The position numbers and the translations under genes are program-made. A stretch of DNA of 64,000 nucleotides from positions 51,051-115,050 of the forward strand of contig JAZSLJ010000069.1 of NCBI GenBank assembly GCA_045535305.1, in the 5' to 3' direction. Shown here in pieces: positions 53,000-61,971 of this stretch. This stretch comes from UBA1081 sp045535305. Its GTDB lineage: Bacteria; Bacillota; Clostridia; Oscillospirales; Acutalibacteraceae. The notes under the pieces are model-generated. The model saw only the letters and a program-made list of their open reading frames with translations, was not told the origin of the DNA and did not search any database. Numbering within the stretch: the first letter of the stretch is position 1; each line of letters starts with the position of its first letter.

Positions 53000-54763
53000 T
53001 CATTCTAAATTATCGTATACGTTGATAATTTCCGTAATAAGCGGATTTATTGCATCCGCATTATCGTTGGGAATATCATATTTCATTTTGATTACCTTTT
53101 CAAACATACCCGTTGCAAGGATTTTTGACATAGGTACGCCTCTTGAAATTGCCGCATTGGCGGAATCTGCAAGCTGACGGATTGCCTTCATCATCATAAA
53201 ATGCTTGTATACGGGAGTGTATGTGTCTGTTTCGTGCAGAGCGTTCTGCTGTAAGAAGCCGATTCTTATAACTCTTGCAATTTCAAGGGTAAGCTTCTGG
53301 GAATCGGGCAGAATTTCTGAGCCGATAAGCTTTACTATTTCCATAAGGCTTGTTTCGTTGGCGAGAATATGTGCAATATCGTTCCTGTATTTTATAAAAT
53401 CGGGATGCACGTTCTCATTGTACCAATCGGAAAGGTCTGCAAGATATTCGCTGTAGCTGTCGTTCCAGTTTATGGCAGGGTAGTGCCTTGCGTATGCAAG
53501 GGATTTGTCAAGTGCCCAGAAACAGCGTGTGAATCGCTTTGTGTTCTGTGTAACAGGCTCTGAAAAGTCTGCACCGGGAGGTGAAACTGCACCGATAAGG
53601 GTGATTGAGCCTTTTTCGTTGCAAAGAGTTTCAAAATAGCCTGCTCTTTCGTAAAACTCTGAAAGTCGGGAGGGAAGATATGCAGGATAGCCTTCGTCGG
53701 CGGGCATTTCTTCAAGTCTGCCCGATATTTCTCTTAACGCCTCTGCCCAACGTGATGTTGAGTCTGCCATAAGAGCAGTATTGTAACCCATATCGCGGTA
53801 ATATTCCGCAAGAGTGATACCTGTGTAAATTGATGCTTCACGGGCGGCAACGGGCATGTTTGACGTGTTTGCAATAAGAATTGTTCTCTCAAGCAAGGGT
53901 CTGCCTGTTGAGGGGTCGGTAAGCTGAGCAAACTCATTGAGTGCCTGTGTCATTTCGTTACCGCGCTCGCCGCAACCTACGTAAATTATTATATCCGCAT
54001 CGGCAAACTTGGCAAGCTGATGCTGTGTAACGGTTTTGCCCGTACCGAAGCCGCCGGGGATTGCCGCCGCACCGCCTTTTGCGATGGGGAACATAGTGTC
54101 AATAATTCTCTGTCCCGTTATAAGAGGCTCGGATATGGGAAGCCTGTTTTTTGCAGGACGAGGATTTCTTATGGGCCATTTCTGGCAAAGTGTCAAATCA
54201 ATAAGATTACCTTTTTCTGTTTTAATCTGAGCAATAACGTCGTTTACCTTGTAACTGCCGTCGGTATTTGCCCATACAACCTCACCGCTTACGTTGGGAG
54301 GTACAAGTGCCTTGTGCTTTATTATCGGAGTTTCGTCGCACTGCGCAAAAACCTGACCGCCCGTAACCGTATCACCTGCGGTAATAAAGACTTTTGTGTC
54401 CCATTCCCTGTTTTCGTCAATAGCGGGAGTGTTTACGCCTTTTGTAAGGAAAATACCCGATTCCTCGGCAATAACCGTAAGGGGCTTTTGTATACCGTCA
54501 TAGATATTGCCTATAAGTCCCGGACCTAAGGTAACGGACATAAGCTCCGAAGTGGAAATTATCTTTTCACCGGCTTTAAGTCCTGCGGTGTCCTCATAAA
54601 CCTGAATGGTAGTAAGCTCGTCGGTTATTTTTATAACCTCACCTGCAAGTCTGTCCTCGCCAACGTAGACAGTTTCCATCATTTTAAGGCTTGTTTTGCC
54701 CTTTACCGTTACAACAGGGCCGTTTATGCCGTATATGTAATTAACCTCTGACAAATTTTTCAC
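53000..54763 (-). CDS. vatA: V-type ATP synthase catalytic subunit A
   Basis: 587 residues, GTG start overlapping the vatE stop by 4 bases. Catalytic P-loop IPGGFGTGKTVTQHQL near 240-255, then YVGCGERGNEMTQ, ADSTSRWAEALREISGRLEE and SPPGADFSEPVTQNT. The bulge domain specific to A subunits (GVNTPAIDENREWDTK and VTGGQVFAQCDETP) is present. It hydrolyses or makes ATP at the V1 head. Confidence 0.98.
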   Translation of the reverse strand: MKNLSEVNYIYGINGPVVTVKGKTSLKMMETVYVGEDRLAGEVIKITDELTTIQVYEDTAGLKAGEKIISTSELMSVTLGPGLIGNIYDGIQKPLTVIAEESGIFLTKGVNTPAIDENREWDTKVFITAGDTVTGGQVFAQCDETPIIKHKALVPPNVSGEVVWANTDGSYKVNDVIAQIKTEKGNLIDLTLCQKWPIRNPRPAKNRLPISEPLITGQRIIDTMFPIAKGGAAAIPGGFGTGKTVTQHQLAKFADADIIIYVGCGERGNEMTQALNEFAQLTDPSTGRPLLERTILIANTSNMPVAAREASIYTGITLAEYYRDMGYNTALMADSTSRWAEALREISGRLEEMPADEGYPAYLPSRLSEFYERAGYFETLCNEKGSITLIGAVSPPGADFSEPVTQNTKRFTRCFWALDKSLAYARHYPAINWNDSYSEYLADLSDWYNENVHPDFIKYRNDIAHILANETSLMEIVKLIGSEILPDSQKLTLEIARVIRIGFLQQNALHETDTYTPVYKHFMMMKAIRQLADSANAAISRGVPMSKILATGMFEKVIKMKYDIPNDNADAINPLITEIINVYDNLE

Positions 54764-55353
54764 CCCAAATATAAACCGGAATTTTCATAAAACCATTCTT
54801 TCTGGTTTTCGAGCTTTGTTTCAAGACAATCGTTGAGCTTTAATGATTTTTTCTCGCATATGCAATAAATACCGCCCAGAGTAATTTCATCGTCAACGGC
54901 TGTTGAGATACTTGCCGATACAGCTTTGATTCTGTCTTCGTAAATTTTATCCTCGGAGCGAAGATAGATTACTATTTCGTCGCTGCCGCATATCTTAACC
55001 ATTTTTTCGGCACTTGATACGAGCATATGAGCATAATCGTCTGTTGCGGTAAATTCTTTTATTTTTTGTGTTACGTTGTTGAAAACCGAATCGGTTATTT
55101 CCTGTCTTGCGGCAATAACCTGTTTTTTAAGCTCAAATGAAAGTCTTTGTGCTTCAACACCGTCGCTTACAGCCATTTTCTGTGTTGCGGCAAAAACATA
55201 TTCATCATAAACTCTTTGTGCTTCTGCCTTTGCTTTTTCAAGCTCGTGAAGCTTAAAGCTTTCGGTTTCTTTGATTATCGCATCGTTGTGCGACCTTGAT
55301 GCATCGTTTATGGCTTTGAAAAAAGCCTGACTTTTTGCACCTATTTCTGCCAT
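54760..55353 (-). CDS. vatE: V-type ATP synthase subunit E
   Basis: 197 residues from the ATG at 55353, chosen for the gaggtg site 6 bases upstream; a longer reading would run into vatF. N-terminal coiled coil (HNDAIIKETESFKLHELEKA) and C-terminal mixed fold with KICGSDEIVIYLRSED form the peripheral stator stalk with subunit H. Confidence 0.88.
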   Translation of the reverse strand: MAEIGAKSQAFFKAINDASRSHNDAIIKETESFKLHELEKAKAEAQRVYDEYVFAATQKMAVSDGVEAQRLSFELKKQVIAARQEITDSVFNNVTQKIKEFTATDDYAHMLVSSAEKMVKICGSDEIVIYLRSEDKIYEDRIKAVSASISTAVDDEITLGGIYCICEKKSLKLNDCLETKLENQKEWFYENSGLYLG

Positions 55354-55363
55354 GTTATTCACC

Positions 55364-55663
55364 TCATATACCCATTGCATCGGAAACGTAACGGGTAATA
55401 GCATTACTGTTAAAAGGTTTGTCGCTGTCGGGAATTTCCGTGATAAGGGGCATCGGGACAGTATTTTTTATTTCGTCAACCGTATCGGCACATTGTTCGT
55501 AAAGACTCTGCGTTATAAGGATTATGCCGATTGAACTGTCTTCAATCAGCGTACCTAACGCCGTTTTACATTCCTCTGCTGACTGCACAAGAGTGTATTC
55601 CACCCCCGCAAGACGCAATCCTACGGCGGTATCACGGTTGTCTGTAATAAGCATCAGCTTCAT
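55364..55663 (-). CDS. vatF: V-type ATP synthase subunit F
   Basis: 99 residues. MKLMLITDNRDTAVGLRLAG and GIILITQSLYEQC are the usual strands of this small central-stalk subunit. 3 bases after vatK. Confidence 0.9.
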   Translation of the reverse strand: MKLMLITDNRDTAVGLRLAGVEYTLVQSAEECKTALGTLIEDSSIGIILITQSLYEQCADTVDEIKNTVPMPLITEIPDSDKPFNSNAITRYVSDAMGI

Positions 55664-55666
55664 TTT

Positions 55667-56140
55667 TTAAACCTTGTTGATAATAAGTATGGAGATAACA
55701 ACGCCGTAAAGTGCGATTGATTCACCCAGCGCAACGAAGATAAGTGATTTACCGAAGGATTTGGGGTCTTCACTTGTTGCCGCAATAGCAGCAGGTGCGC
55801 CCGCAGCAACGGCAATACCGCCGCCGATACCTGCAAGACCTGTAACAAGACCTGCCGCAAGCAGACCGAGACCCTTGGAAATGCCGTCATCTGCTGTTGC
55901 TTCTGCTTCTTCAGTAACGGCTGTATCAGTTGCCGCTGCATCGTCTGTTGTGTCCGCCGCGGAAACGCTGAACATAAGAGCTGCAGAAATCATGAGAATA
56001 ACTGTAAAGCTCATAAGGTTTTTCTTCATAATTTTTTTACCGCTTACACCGTTGAGGTGGCTTCTGAATGCATTATAAGCAAGTATACCAAGAGCAACTG
56101 CGGGAAGAATAATTAAAACTGCATAAATAAAAGTAGACAT
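55667..56140 (-). CDS. vatK: V-type ATP synthase subunit K with unusual N-terminal extension
   Basis: 157 residues. The rotor hairpin is residues about 85-157 (GISKGLGLLAAGLVTGLAGI, then SFGKSLIFVALGESIALYGV) with the ion-carrying Glu in GES. Before it come a separate N-terminal membrane helix (FIYAVLIILPAVALGILAYN) and then a stretch that looks like a signal peptide (KKNLMSFTVILMISAALMFSVSA) and an Ala/Asp/Thr/Glu-rich linker. Common K subunits of this length have two hairpins; here the second hairpin is replaced by this odd extension. Confidence 0.88.
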   Translation of the reverse strand: MSTFIYAVLIILPAVALGILAYNAFRSHLNGVSGKKIMKKNLMSFTVILMISAALMFSVSAADTTDDAAATDTAVTEEAEATADDGISKGLGLLAAGLVTGLAGIGGGIAVAAGAPAAIAATSEDPKSFGKSLIFVALGESIALYGVVISILIINKV

Positions 56141-56155
56141 ATTGTGTTACCTCCA

Positions 56156-58987
56156 TTAAGAATCGGATTTTAAAATTGATTTTGCAGAAACGAAGGGTTT
56201 GCCGTCGCCTGCAAAGCATCGGCTGAACATCTCGTAGAATTCAAGTCTTAATGCCTGAATACCCGTAAGCAGACCTTCAAGGCAGATAACGAGAATGTTG
56301 CCTAAAATTATAACAAATATATTTTCGCTTTCGCCCGCAAGGGAGAATACAACCATCATCATACCCGAATGTACAAGCACAAACGCGCCCACACGAAGGA
56401 ATGATACCGTGTTGCTGAAATATGAAAGCACGTATTCAAGCATTTCAAACACATTCTGCATTAAAAAGTCGGAAATGCTGTCGGGTTTCCAGTTGTCGTG
56501 CTTGTCAACGATGCCGATAAGGATTTCTTTAAAGAAAAGTATCACGGCACATATTGCCATAAGCACAATACCTATTGTGCTCGGTATAATCTGGATTTTT
56601 GCCATAAAATCAACAACAAAGCTTACGCCGCACAGGTACAGTATCAGACCTGCAAGACCGTTATTGTCAAACAGAGCCGCACCGAACTTTTTGTTTTTGA
56701 TGTTTGCATATATATTTATGATGATTGAAAGTGAAACAAGTGCAATACCTATACCTATTGCAAACAGCAATACGGTGTTGATGCTGTCCATTACCTCTAG
56801 GGGCTTGCCTTTCATTCCGACGGAATGATACAGCGGGTCAAGAAAATGCTCAAAGCCGAAGAATGAGCCGAAAACAAGGCCGAAGCACATTGATGAAATT
56901 CCGCAGGGAACAAGTATTTTGCCAAGCTCCATTTTTTTGAATTTCCATGCAAGTGCGCCGAATACGGAAAGGATAAGTCCCTGACCTAAATCGCCGAACA
57001 TTATACCGAAAAGTAAAGTGTAGGTTATTGCCACGAACGACGTAATGTCGATTGAATTGTAGCCGGGCATACCGTACATTTTAACGTAGTATTCGTAAGG
57101 ACGGAATATTTTTGCGTTGCGAAGCCTTGTGGGGGGCGATAAATGCTGATGTGATGACGAATCTGCATCCGCCTTTGCACCGCTTACGGAAAATCCGCCG
57201 ACTGCTTCGTAAAGGGTAAGAATTTCTCTTTTATCCTGAAGTGATGCGTTACCCGAATAAACGTATTTACCGTTTTTCTGTGTGATGTATTTTCTTGAAT
57301 TCCAAAGACGCTGTAAATCTTCAAGAATTGAATAACAGTCTATTATCTGTTCTTCGTTTTTGTGCCAGAAATCGGTGATAAGCTGATTCTGCTTGTCAAT
57401 TGTTTCAAGGTCTTTTGAGTATTTAGCGATAATTGATTCTACCGTACCCGATTTGTCGGTAATATTGAATTCTCTGAAACGGTAGGAGTCAAAAATATCA
57501 GCAATTTCGGACGCGTATTTTTTAGGTGCGCAATACAGACAGTAGCAGTAGGTTTCGTCCTGTGAGCAATCGTTGAAAATAAAATTCTTTTCATCTGCAA
57601 GCTTTTTTAATACAGGTGTATGCTCAACGGGGATAAAACCAAAACGCACAACCGTATAATTTACGCTCATAAGCTGAGAAAGGTCGATATCAAGAGATTT
57701 GTAATGTGAAAGAATTTCAATCTGCGTTCTTATTTTCTTTTCCCTTGCTCTTATCTCTTTTCGGCTTTTTGCAAGTGTATGAATCTTGCTGTTGAAGCCG
57801 GACATACTGTTGTCTTCGGAATTTGTATCCGTACCGCCCAGATATCTTGTGAATTTTTCAAGATAATCTTTTGTAAGTACACGTTTGTTGCCTATACAGT
57901 TGTGAAGCTTGTCCGGTGTGAGCTGAAAGCCTACGTGATGGGCAAGATGCTCAATATCGCGTATTGAACGCTCAAATGGACTTGATGAGGAATTGCTTGT
58001 GGCGGTAATTGATGTTTCGGGGTCTTTTATTGTGAATTCCAGCTCGTTTATTGCTGAGAAAATTGCTCTGGCATCATTTTCCGATTTTTTGGGAATCCAA
58101 CCGATACAGCAGAATGTTTCGCCTTTTACTACCGCAAATTTTCTGAAGCTCCAGAGCTTTTGGAGATTCAGAAGAATGGAGTAATCGTAAGTCAATTCTT
58201 CACGGTTGTCCTCCCAGAACTGAGTAAGCAATTTAATCTTTTCGTTTACGTCTGCAAGCTCTGCTTTACAGTTTGCAATCATATCCTGCACCGAGCTTTG
58301 TGAAAGGTCAAGTGTAAGCTCGTCAAAGTACAGTGCAGACATTATTTTTTTAGCTTCATCTGCTCTGTGCTTGGGTACTAAATACACGCCCCAGAAGTAT
58401 TTTTCATCGGACGAATAGGTCTTGAAAATAAGCTTGTTTTCGTCTGTGTACATATAGAGCTTAACCATTGAATCCTTTGGCAGACTGCCGAAATGGAGTT
58501 CAACATAGCTTGTACTCATAAGCTCGTTGGGGGAAATATCAAGCTGAGCAAAGTGGCTTAATTTATTGATATTCTGTTCAAGCTCTTTTTTGCGTGCCTG
58601 TAACGTTGCGTGCCTTTCGCTGTATGTGCCGACAATAGGTTGAAGTGCCGAAAGAAACATACTTATGTCGCTTACTTCAAAATCGTTTGTTGCGATATAT
58701 TTTGTAAGCTTGTTAAGGTAATCTTCGCTTACAGGCTTGTTGCCGTATAGCAGCGGGGCGTTGCTTAAAAGGTCAATGCCCGTCAGCTTTGATATTTCCT
58801 CAAGATGTTTTATTGTACCGTCAAAGGGATTGCTCTCCCCGATGCTCTGCCAGCCGTCCGTGCCTGACATATAATCAGGTGCATTTTCGGGGTGATAGTA
58901 GTCAACCAGCAGGGTTTTAAGATTAAATTCATTGAGTTTGTCAACAGGGCCTGTGGCTCTGACAAACATCATTTTTTCAATAGCCAA
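56156..58987 (-). CDS. vatI: V-type ATP synthase subunit I with duplicated cytosolic domain
   Basis: 943 residues, TTG start, far longer than the usual 600-700. Residues about 1-330 and about 335-630 are two diverged copies of the cytosolic stator domain: LSHFAQLDISPNELMSTSY near 141 matches LSHYKSLDIDLSQLMSVNY near 424, and TQFWEDNREELTYDYSILL near 255 matches TDFWHKNEEQIIDCYSILE near 540, a period of about 284. The membrane half from about 636 (YNSIDITSFVAITYTLLFGI) has about seven helices and the arginine-containing VSFLRVGAFVLVHSGMM that forms the ion half-channel. Confidence 0.93.
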   Translation of the reverse strand: MAIEKMMFVRATGPVDKLNEFNLKTLLVDYYHPENAPDYMSGTDGWQSIGESNPFDGTIKHLEEISKLTGIDLLSNAPLLYGNKPVSEDYLNKLTKYIATNDFEVSDISMFLSALQPIVGTYSERHATLQARKKELEQNINKLSHFAQLDISPNELMSTSYVELHFGSLPKDSMVKLYMYTDENKLIFKTYSSDEKYFWGVYLVPKHRADEAKKIMSALYFDELTLDLSQSSVQDMIANCKAELADVNEKIKLLTQFWEDNREELTYDYSILLNLQKLWSFRKFAVVKGETFCCIGWIPKKSENDARAIFSAINELEFTIKDPETSITATSNSSSSPFERSIRDIEHLAHHVGFQLTPDKLHNCIGNKRVLTKDYLEKFTRYLGGTDTNSEDNSMSGFNSKIHTLAKSRKEIRAREKKIRTQIEILSHYKSLDIDLSQLMSVNYTVVRFGFIPVEHTPVLKKLADEKNFIFNDCSQDETYCYCLYCAPKKYASEIADIFDSYRFREFNITDKSGTVESIIAKYSKDLETIDKQNQLITDFWHKNEEQIIDCYSILEDLQRLWNSRKYITQKNGKYVYSGNASLQDKREILTLYEAVGGFSVSGAKADADSSSHQHLSPPTRLRNAKIFRPYEYYVKMYGMPGYNSIDITSFVAITYTLLFGIMFGDLGQGLILSVFGALAWKFKKMELGKILVPCGISSMCFGLVFGSFFGFEHFLDPLYHSVGMKGKPLEVMDSINTVLLFAIGIGIALVSLSIIINIYANIKNKKFGAALFDNNGLAGLILYLCGVSFVVDFMAKIQIIPSTIGIVLMAICAVILFFKEILIGIVDKHDNWKPDSISDFLMQNVFEMLEYVLSYFSNTVSFLRVGAFVLVHSGMMMVVFSLAGESENIFVIILGNILVICLEGLLTGIQALRLEFYEMFSRCFAGDGKPFVSAKSILKSDS

Positions 58988-59006
58988 AAAATTTCACCAA
59001 CCTTTT

Positions 59007-60059
59007 TTACGGCATTCGTGATACAAAGAGCATAGCTTCAATTTCATCTTTTGCAAGAGAGTAGCGTTTGCCCTCTATAATATTGATAATGTTGCGGATT
59101 TCAAACTCGTTATAATGAAAATATGCAAGCATTACAGCCTCGGGTGAGGATGAACTGCGTACCGTTGATACAAGCTGTTCAAACATATATTTATTGAGCC
59201 TGTAATGGATATCTGTATTGTCCTCATCTGCCGCAACGGCTTTAAGATAAGTTGTTTTAAGAATTTCGGTCAATTCCCCGGCGGTTGATGCATTCCGCAT
59301 CGCATTAAGCTCTTTGACCGTGAACGCGGTAAGCTCGGGCGTTGCAACAATCTGTTCGGAATTGCCGTCAAAGGAAAAACGCTTGATTCTGTACAGCATA
59401 CTTACAAAATCCGTGTCGTTCAGGCATTTGTAAAGGGCAAGACATTCGCTTTTTTTATCGGGCTTGCCTTTGCCGAAGGCAAGAGATAAGAACTGACCGT
59501 CAAGAAAAACGCTTAAATCCGTCTGTAATGCAGTAAGACTGCCCGTCAGCCTGTATTTTGTAAGCGCATCACGCAGAGCAGAGTAATAAACGGTATGCTT
59601 TGTACATTCGAGAATCTGCATATCGGTTTTTGCCTGTGCAAGTGCATACAGGTCAAGCTTTGAATGTTCGTTGTAAAAAACGGGGAATGTGAAAAAGTAG
59701 TTTTCACTTTTTGTTTCAAGTGAGCTTATCACATTTATTATCTGCTGAATATCGTACTTCATAATAAAATATTCATACAGCGAATTGCCTGCGGCTTTCT
59801 GAAAACGCATAACGGATACCATCTCGTCATACATTTTGTTGAATAGCAGATTTTCAAGTCTGCTTCTTTGCAGTTTTTCCGTAGAGGACAGCCCCTCAAA
59901 TATCTGTGCATAGGCAGTTCTTGTGCGCAGGTACTCGGCAATTTCGGTAACTGAATTGAGTCTGAGCAGGTCGTTGTAATTTTTTTCGGTCAACCTTTTG
60001 CCGTAAAGTGCTTTTACCTTGGCGTAAACTGAATTTAATGCAAAATTCGGTATTTTCAT
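59007..60059 (-). CDS. vatC: V-type ATP synthase subunit C
   Basis: 350 residues of the all-helical V-ATPase C (d-like) family: FALNSVYAKVKALYGKRL at the start, NEFEIRNIINIIEGKRY near the end. It links the rotor ring to the central stalk. Normal length. 3 bases after vatH. Confidence 0.92.
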   Translation of the reverse strand: MKIPNFALNSVYAKVKALYGKRLTEKNYNDLLRLNSVTEIAEYLRTRTAYAQIFEGLSSTEKLQRSRLENLLFNKMYDEMVSVMRFQKAAGNSLYEYFIMKYDIQQIINVISSLETKSENYFFTFPVFYNEHSKLDLYALAQAKTDMQILECTKHTVYYSALRDALTKYRLTGSLTALQTDLSVFLDGQFLSLAFGKGKPDKKSECLALYKCLNDTDFVSMLYRIKRFSFDGNSEQIVATPELTAFTVKELNAMRNASTAGELTEILKTTYLKAVAADEDNTDIHYRLNKYMFEQLVSTVRSSSSPEAVMLAYFHYNEFEIRNIINIIEGKRYSLAKDEIEAMLFVSRMP

Positions 60060-60062
60060 ATT

Positions 60063-60374
60063 TTACTCACTTATAACTCTTTTTAACAGTTCTGCTTCCC
60101 ACTGTGCGGATTTCTCTTTTGCAGCAGTCTGCATCTGTGCAATCTGTGCCTCGGCATCCTTTTCATACGCCTGCATGGAAGCCGCAACGGATAAAGAATG
60201 CTGCTGTTTCAACGCTTCAACGTCTGCTTTTGCCTGTGCAAGTTTCTGAGCAATAATCTGAGCCTTTTCCTTTTCTGTTTCAGCCAGAACTGCGGCTCTG
60301 TATTCTTCGGTTTTGTCGGCAAGAGCCTTTGCTTCGCGTTCTGCTCGCAGGATTTCTTTAAGCATATTATCCAA
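60063..60374 (-). CDS. vatH: V-type ATP synthase subunit H/G (stator coiled coil)
   Basis: 103 residues if a TTG at 60374 is used (aaggcgg 8-14 bases upstream); an ATG at 60365 gives 100. Almost entirely coiled coil: LKEILRAEREAKALADKTEE, then long Ala/Glu/Lys/Gln runs. This is the peripheral stalk partner of subunit E and the first gene of the operon. Confidence 0.82.
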   Translation of the reverse strand: MDNMLKEILRAEREAKALADKTEEYRAAVLAETEKEKAQIIAQKLAQAKADVEALKQQHSLSVAASMQAYEKDAEAQIAQMQTAAKEKSAQWEAELLKRVISE

Positions 60375-60414
60375 ATTTATCGCCGCCTTATATATAAAAT
60401 AAAAACCTAAATTA

Positions 60415-60442
60415 ATTATAGCACTTTCAGTTTTCAATGCAA
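60415..60442 (-). promoter_or_regulatory. Promoter of the V-ATPase operon
   Basis: On the minus strand: -35 TTGCAT (60442-60437), 16-base spacer, -10 TATAAT (60420-60415), about 40 bases before the vatH start. Confidence 0.65.
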
Positions 60443-60493
60443 TCGCAAATTTTACTAATACTGCTGTTTTTTTGTAAATTTTTTTGTATGATA

Positions 60494-60522
60494 TTGAGGT
60501 TTTGTTTCTGTTATGATATAAT
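60494..60522 (+). promoter_or_regulatory. Promoter of the EFR1 ferredoxin gene
   Basis: -35 ttgagg (60494-60499, weak), 17-base spacer, -10 tataat (60517-60522). Divergent from the V-ATPase promoter. Confidence 0.6.
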
Positions 60523-60552
60523 TAAAATAGAAAATTATTGGGAGGAAAAAAT

Positions 60553-61308
60553 ATGATTTTTTATTTTTCGGGAACGGGTAATTCACTCCATGCCGCAGAG
60601 AAGATTGCTCACGGTACAGGCGACAGAATTGCCGATATGGCAGAGCTTTTAAAAACGGGCAGAATGAGCTATACCGTAAGAACAGGGGAGAAGCTGGGTT
60701 TTGTATTTCCCATTTATTACAGCGGATTGCCCTCGGTTGTGTCGGATTTTCTTAAAAATATAAACATCGTTGCAGATAATGACTGCTATATTTACGCCGT
60801 TATAACCTGCGGCGCAAATGCCGTGGGTGCAGACGTTATGTTCCGCAAAGCAATAAGCGAATATGCATTAAAAACAGCTTGCGTATTTGAGCTTAAAATG
60901 CCCGATAATTACGTTATGATTTACGAGCCCAGCGACGAGGAAAAGAGAAAGAAATATACTCTTCACGCCGAAGGTGAAATATACGATATTATTGAGGACT
61001 TGCAGAAAAATAAAAAAGGCGGATTCAACAGCGGAGTTAAGGGTAAGGCCGCAAGTGCGGTTATGCAGAGCCTTTATTCAATGATGCGCGTAACAAAGCC
61101 GTTTTATGTAACGGATGATTGTATTTCATGCGGTAAATGCGAAAGGGATTGTCCCATAGATGTTATCAAAATGCAAGACGGCAAACCCGTATGGACACAG
61201 GCAAAATGTGCCCATTGTACCGCCTGTATAAACAAATGCCCCACACAGGCAATCCAGTTCGGAAAAAATACCGTAGGCAGAAGAAGATATCATTATGAAG
61301 AACCGTAA
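60553..61308 (+). CDS. EFR1-type flavodoxin-ferredoxin fusion
   Basis: 251 residues from the ATG at 60553, 7 bases after ggagg. N-terminal flavodoxin-like FMN site IFYFSGTGNSLHAAEKIA, YAVITCGANAVGAD near 82. C-terminal pair of 4Fe-4S motifs CISCGKCERDC (about 193) and CAHCTACINKC (about 219), each followed by Pro. EFR1 proteins are single-electron carriers with unknown partners, common in clostridia. Lone gene, with its own terminator. Confidence 0.9.
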   Translation: MIFYFSGTGNSLHAAEKIAHGTGDRIADMAELLKTGRMSYTVRTGEKLGFVFPIYYSGLPSVVSDFLKNINIVADNDCYIYAVITCGANAVGADVMFRKAISEYALKTACVFELKMPDNYVMIYEPSDEEKRKKYTLHAEGEIYDIIEDLQKNKKGGFNSGVKGKAASAVMQSLYSMMRVTKPFYVTDDCISCGKCERDCPIDVIKMQDGKPVWTQAKCAHCTACINKCPTQAIQFGKNTVGRRRYHYEEP

Positions 61309-61317
61309 TATAATAAG

Positions 61318-61345
61318 AGCGTGCAGAAAAACTGCACGCTTTTTT
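61318..61345 (+). terminator. Terminator of the EFR1 gene
   Basis: 9-bp stem agcgtgcag / ctgcacgct, loop aaaaa, then T6. Confidence 0.92.
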
Positions 61346-61365
61346 ATAAACAACAATTTAGCGAT

Positions 61366-61534
61366 ATGTTGCTGACACAACGCGATATATTTACTACGCA
61401 AATGCGATATATTTTCGCTGACGCTCAAATGCGATATGATATAAATCCGCGTGCCGACAGGCACATATCGCATACGAATGTATATATCGCACCGTCAGGT
61501 ATATCGTAAATCCGTTTACGGATTTATATCGCTA
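61366..61534. repeat. Palindromic array of gcgatat words
   Basis: Four gcgatat words in forward sense (between 61366 and 61439) are followed by four in reverse sense (atatcgc or atatcgt, 61468-61533) around a small central hairpin gtgcc-gaca-ggcac. This makes one imperfect palindrome about 170 bases long with no coding frame. Confidence 0.65.
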
Positions 61535-61565
61535 CAATAATTTATCGCACAGCGATAAATTATTG
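61535..61565. repeat. Palindromic hairpin element, second copy
   Basis: Arms caataatttatcgc / gcgataaattattg with loop aca; same arms as 46435-46465. It lies directly 3' of the spoVAD remnant on the minus strand, overlapping its stop. Confidence 0.8.
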
Positions 61566-61566
61566 T

Positions 61567-61971
61567 TTATCTGTACACCAAATGCACCGCATGGGCAATT
61601 CCGGGTATTGTCAATTTCTGTAACGGGGATGTTGCCGAAAGTAATGCCCCCGTTGCCACAAACAGCACGTTTGTAAGCTCTTTTTCTCTCATTCTTCGGA
61701 ATATGTGTGAGCAAAGCACGCTTGCCGCACATCCGCAACCCGAACCGCCTGCGTGAACATCCTGTTTTTCGCGGCTGAAAATCATCATTCCGCAGTCGTT
61801 GTGAACACTCTGAATGTTAAGATTTTCTCTTGTTTCAAGCAGTTCATAAAGAAGCTTTGACCCTACAATTCCTAAATCTCCCGTTAAAATCAAGTCGTAA
61901 TCTTCGGGTTTTGTGCCTGTATCAGTAAGATAATCTTTAATGGTTCTTGCCGCCGCAGGGGTAAATGTCAA
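61567..61971 (-). pseudogene. spoVAD: 5'-truncated spoVAD remnant
   Basis: 134 residues from a TTG at 61971, matching only the C-terminal 40 percent or so of SpoVAD (about 340 residues in other species): RTIKDYLTDTGTKPEDYDLI, LTGDLGIVGSKLLYELLE, then QDVHAGGSGCGCAASVLC, FVATGALLSATSPLQKL and TIPGIAHAVHLVY. Upstream the same frame has a stop 30 bases away (TGA) and no SpoVAD-like sequence or ribosome site. SpoVAD helps carry dipicolinic acid into the forespore, so the fragment cannot be functional alone; spoVAC and spoVAE neighbours are absent. Confidence 0.85.

Noticed and set aside
61366..61534. CRISPR array
   Set aside because: The repeated words are only 7 bases, change orientation half-way and have irregular spacing; no cas genes are near.
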